A program made the translations under genes and the position numbers. Below the pieces are notes generated by a model that saw nothing but the letters and a program-made list of their open reading frames with translations, was not told where the DNA came from and did no database searches. Positions 59,801 to 64,000 of a DNA stretch of 64,000 bases are shown piece by piece (the first letter of the stretch is position 1; each line of letters begins with the position of its first letter). Location of the stretch: assembly GCA_965261955.1 (NCBI GenBank), contig CBDHEM010000062.1, positions 8,818-72,817 on the forward strand. The letters are read 5' to 3'. The DNA comes from JABAAI01 sp965261955 (GTDB taxonomy: Bacteria > Spirochaetota > Leptospiria > Leptospirales > Leptonemataceae).

Positions 59801-62800
59801 ATGCCTAATTTTTAGGAGGAAAAATTTTTTTTGAAAAATTTGTCCCATTTCACTGGTTTGACAAAAAAAATTGTTTCCATCAAATCAAAAATTTTCTCTG
59901 AATTTTCCCTTTTTCAAACTTGTTGAGAAAAAGTAACTTTCTGAGTAATTCTTAGGTTTAATCTGAAACAGTCAATTTTTGAATTGAATGAGAAGTTTTC
60001 AGTCAATTTCCGTGAAAAAACTTCAAAACAGCAGAAAAGGTGAGTAGCTGTATGTGGCTTATTTTGATGAGGAAAACCGTTTTCGTCAATATTTGTCCCG
60101 TTTCACTGGTTTGACCAAAAAAATTTTTCCATTCAAAATCAACATTTTCCTCAGGATTTGCCCCTTTTCAAACTTTTGAGAAAAAATTATCTGCGTATTT
60201 CTTAACATATTTCTATGATAGTCACGTCTTTCAAACAAAATGTGAAGTTTCCATCATTTTCCGCAAAAATGCTTACAAATACCGGAAAATTTTGTTTAGC
60301 TGTATGTGGCTCATTTTGAGGAGGAAAACTATATTCTTCAATATTTGTCCCATTTCACTGGTTTGACCAAAAAAGGTTGTTTCAATCAAATCAAAACATT
60401 TCTTCAGGATTTCCCACTATTCACTTGTAAAAAATAATTTTCTGAGTGATTCTAAACTTCTTTCTGAGAGTCACTTTGTAGACCAAAAAGATAATTTTTC
60501 AGTCAATTTCCACGAAAATGCTTGTAAAATACCTGCAAAGCTTAATTTAGCTGTATGTGGCTTATTTTGAGGAGGAAAATCGTTTTCGTCAATATTTATC
60601 CCATTTCACTTATTTGACAAAAAAAAAGTTGTTTCAATTAAATAAATATTTTCCTCAGAATTAGCCCCTTTTAAAACTTGCTAAGAAAAAAATTGTTTGT
60701 GCGTATTTCTTAGCTTATTTCTGAGATAGTCAGGTTTTTGATCCAAAAAGAGATTTTTTTTGTCAAAACACAAGAAAAGCATAGTTTAGCAGTATGTGGG
60801 TCATTTGAGGCAAAAAAACATTTTCATCAATATTTGTCCCATTTCACAGGTTTGACCAAAAAAAGTTGTTTCCATCAAATCATAATTTTTCTCAGGAATT
60901 TCCCGTTTTCAAACTTGTTGAGAAAAAATAACTTTCTGAGTAATTCTTGGCTTCATTCTGAGACATTCACTATTTGATGCAAAAGAGGTTTTCAGTTAAT
61001 TTCCTCGAAAATTCTTCATAAAACCAGAAAAGCGTAGTTTAGCTCTATGTCACTAATTTTGAAGAGAAAATATTTTGGTAATATTTGTCCCAAATCACTG
61101 GTTTGACAAAAAGTTGTTTCCATCAAATCAAAAATGTTCTCAAGATTTGACCCTTTTCAAACTTGTTGAGAAAAAAATATTTGTGAGTATTTCTTAGCTT
61201 CTTTCGGAGATGTCACGATTTTGACCCAAAACGAGAAGTTCTCAGTCAATTTCCGTGAAAATGTTTCAAAGCACCAGAAAAGCTTAGTTTAGCTATATGA
61301 AGCTCATTTTGAGGAGGAAAACCGTTTTTGTCGATATTTTTCCAGTTTCACTGGTTTGTCCCAAAAAAGGTTGTTCCCACTAAATCAAAACTTTTGCTCA
61401 GTATTTGCCTCGTCAAACTTGTTGAGAAAAATAACTTTCGGAAAAATTCTTAGCTTCATTCCGAGACAGACACTTTTTTGAAGCAAAAGAGGTTTTCAGT
61501 CAATTTCTACGAAAATGCTTCAAATATCAGAGAAGCTTAGTTTAACTGTATGTGGCTCATTTTGAGAAGGTAAAATGTTTGTCAATAATTGCCCCATTTC
61601 ACTGCTTTGACCAAAAAAGGATGTTTCCACCAAATCTAAATTTTCCTCAGGATTTGCACCATTTCGAACTTGTTGAAAAAAAATTATTTCTGAATATTTC
61701 TTAGATTCTTTCTGAGGTATTCATATTTTTGACAAAAAGAGAAGTTTTCAGGAAATTTCCGCGAAAATGCTTCAAAACACCTGAAAAGCTTAGTTTAGCT
61801 GTATGTGGCTCATTTTGAGGAGGAAAAACATTTTCGTCTGTCCCATTTCACTAGTTAGACAAAAAAAGTTGTTTCAATTAAAGCAAAATTTTCCTCAGGT
61901 TTGCCCCTTTTCCAAATTGAGAAAAATTTATTTGTGAGTATTTTTAGCTTCTTCGGAGATAGTCACGTTTTTGACCCAAAAAGAAATTTTTTAGTCATTT
62001 TCCGCAAAAATTCTTCAAAACACCAGAAAAGCTTAGTTTAGCTTGTATATGGTTCATTTTATGGAGGAAAAACATTTTTAAGTCCCATTTCACTACGTTG
62101 CCCCAAACAATTGTATTCATTAAATCAAATCATTTCCTCTGGATTATCCCCTTTTCAAAGTTGCTGAGAAAAAAATAAACTTTCAGAATAATTCTTAACT
62201 TCATTCTGAGACAGTTGCTATATTGACTAAAATATAGCATGAAAATGCTTTATTAAACCAGATAATCTTAGGCTAGACTATATGTGGCTCATTTTGAAGA
62301 GGAAAAATGTTTTTGGTAATATTTGTCCCATTTCACGGGTTTGATCCAAAAATGTATCCATAAAATCAAAATTTTCCTTAGGATTAGCCCCTTGTCAAAC
62401 TTGAGAAAAAATCATCTTTGTGTATTTCTTAATTTCTTTCTGATTTTTTACCCAAAAAGAGAAGTTTTCAGTCAATTTCCGTGAAAATACTTCAAAATGC
62501 TAGAAAAGCTTAGTATAGCTGTATGTGGTTCATTTTGAGGAGGAAAACTGTTTAACGTCAATATTTGTCCTGTTTCACTGGTTTGAACAAAGAAAATTGT
62601 TTCCATCAAATCAACTTTTACTCATTATTTTCTCCTTTTCAAACTTGTTGAAAAAACAAACTTTCTGAGTAATTCTTAGCTTCATTCTGAGACAGTCACC
62701 TTTTTGAAGCAAAAGAGAAGTTTTAAGTCAATTTCCACGAAAATGCTTCAAACACCAGAGAAGCTTAGTTGAGCTGTATGTGGCTCATTTTGACGAGGAA

Positions 62801-64000
62801 AAATATTTTGTCAATATTTGTCCCAATATACTGCTTTGACCAAAAAAATAATGTTTCCATTAAATCAAAATTTTCCTCAGGATTTGCACTATTTCGAACT
62901 TGAAAAAAAAATCAATTTCTGAGTATTTCTTAGTTCTTTTTGAAATAATCACGTTTTTGACCCAAAGAGAGAATTTTTTAGTCAATTTCTGCGAAAACGC
63001 ATTTAAATCACCAGAGAAGCTTAGTTTAGCTGTATGTGGCTCATTTTGAGGAGGAAAAACATTATCATCAATATTTGTCCCATTTCACTGGTTTGAACCA
63101 AAAAAGTTGTTTCAATTAAATCAAAATTTTCCTCAGGATTTGCCCCTTTTCAAACTTGGGGAGAAAAAAGTTTGTGTGTATTTCTTAGCTTCTTTCCGAG
63201 ATAGTCACGTTTTTCACCCAAAAAGAGAAGTTTTCAGTCAATTTCAGCGAAAATGCTTCATAAAACCAGAAAAGTGTAGTTTAGCTGTATATGCCTTATT
63301 TTGAGGAGGAAAAAAAAAATTGACATATTTGTCCCATTTCACTGGTTTGACCAAAAAATATTGTTTCCATCAAATCAAAAATTTCCTCAGGATTTGTCCT
63401 TTTTCGAACTTGTTGAGAAAAATAACTTTCTGAGTAATTCTTAGGTTCAATCTGAAACAGTCACATTTTTTAATTGAATGACAAGTTTTCAGTCAATTTC
63501 CGTGAAAAAACTTCAAAACAGCAGAAAAGCTGAGTAGCTGTATGTGGCTTATTTTGAGGAGGAAAACCGTTTTCGTAAATATTTGTCCCGTTACACTGGT
63601 TTGACCAAAAAAAGTTGTTCCATTCAAAATCAATATTTTCCTCAGGATTTGTTCCTCTTCAAACTTGTTGAGAAAAAATTACTTTCTGAGTTATTCTTAG
63701 CTTCATTCTGAGACAGTCACCTTTTTGAAGCAAAAGAGAATTTTTCAGTCATTTCCGTGAAAATGCTTCAAACACCAGAGAAGCTTAGTTTACTGTATGT
63801 GGCTCATTTTGACGAGAACAAATGTTTTAGTCAATATTTATCCTGTTTCACTGCAATGACCAAAAGATGTTCCCATGAAATCAAAATTTTGCTCAGGATT
63901 TGCACCTTTTCGAACTTGTTGAGAAAAAATCATTCAAAGTATTTCTTAGTTTCTTTCTGAGATATTCACGTTTTTGACGCAGAAAGAGAATTTTTCAGTC
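38861..64000 (+). repeat. Satellite, about 250-bp monomers in a higher-order array
   Basis: About 100 monomers with core order: tttccgcgaaaatgcttc, aaacaccagaaaagcttag, tttagctgtatgtggctcat, tttgaggaggaaaa, atatttgtcccatttcac, tggtttgaccaaaaaaagtt, gtttccatcaaatcaaaa, ttttcctcaggatttgcccc, ttttcaaacttgttgagaaa, ctttctgagtaattcttagc, ttctttctgagatagtcac. All in one orientation. Open frames of 60-90 codons recur (for example FTGLTKK) but shift frame and hit stops in each monomer, so they are not genes. The array continues past the window end. Confidence 0.93.

Noticed and set aside
38861..64000. Many 60-90 codon frames with recurring FTGLTKK and NASKH peptides
   Set aside because: Each is a translation of satellite monomers; frames shift and stop within every monomer, with no start or splice logic.

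Overview
The window is eukaryotic, from an invertebrate animal genome. Genes are split by GT-AG introns, one gene has a metazoan-style secreted EGF/EAR architecture, and the rest is rich in minisatellites, microsatellites and decayed transposons. An early-branching metazoan such as a sponge is my guess from the gene types and signs of heavy CpG decay. The species cannot be fixed from this sequence.

Layout. (1) 1-26.25 kb, + strand: the 3' part of a C2CD5 (CDP138-like) gene, with six exons spread over 26 kb. Its conserved C-terminal YbjQ-like segment is recognisable exon by exon. The two big introns hold minisatellites (units of about 24, 44, 43, 32, 67 and 35 bp), a decayed hAT transposase (5.3-7.5 kb, - strand), a foldback element (16.0-16.27 kb) and a decayed LINE reverse transcriptase (20.5-23.6 kb, + strand). 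The 35-bp minisatellite appears to have grown from the LINE's own coding sequence. (2) 26.58-30.56 kb, + strand: a complete small gene with a TATA box, a 5' non-coding exon, a signal peptide, one EGF domain on a phase 1-1 exon, a short coiled coil, and a large last exon encoding EAR/EPTP repeats (474 aa, secreted). It starts only about 325 bp after the C2CD5 stop codon. (3) 30.6-35.8 kb: intergenic. It contains a large inverted pair of diverged transposon-gene copies (31.27-32.95 kb), homopolymer G/C runs, a dispersed element shared with the 14-kb minisatellite locus, and a short 55-bp tandem repeat. (4) 35.8-64.0 kb, running off the window: one continuous AT-rich satellite array with no gene.

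The satellite is the most unusual part. At its left edge it starts in inverted orientation and flips near 36.37 kb. It then shows about 360-bp monomers built from two related halves of about 180 bp, and from about 38.85 kb it continues as about 250-bp monomers. The 250-bp monomers look like the 360-bp type with about 110 bp deleted from the second half. The 250-bp monomers are organised in a higher-order repeat of about 6.65-6.9 kb, present in two near-complete tandem copies (about 40.4-47.0 and 47.0-53.2 kb) and then in rearranged partial copies.

Most open frames in the window are by-products of repeats. Only the exons of the two genes are called as intact coding sequence; the transposon genes are all broken.
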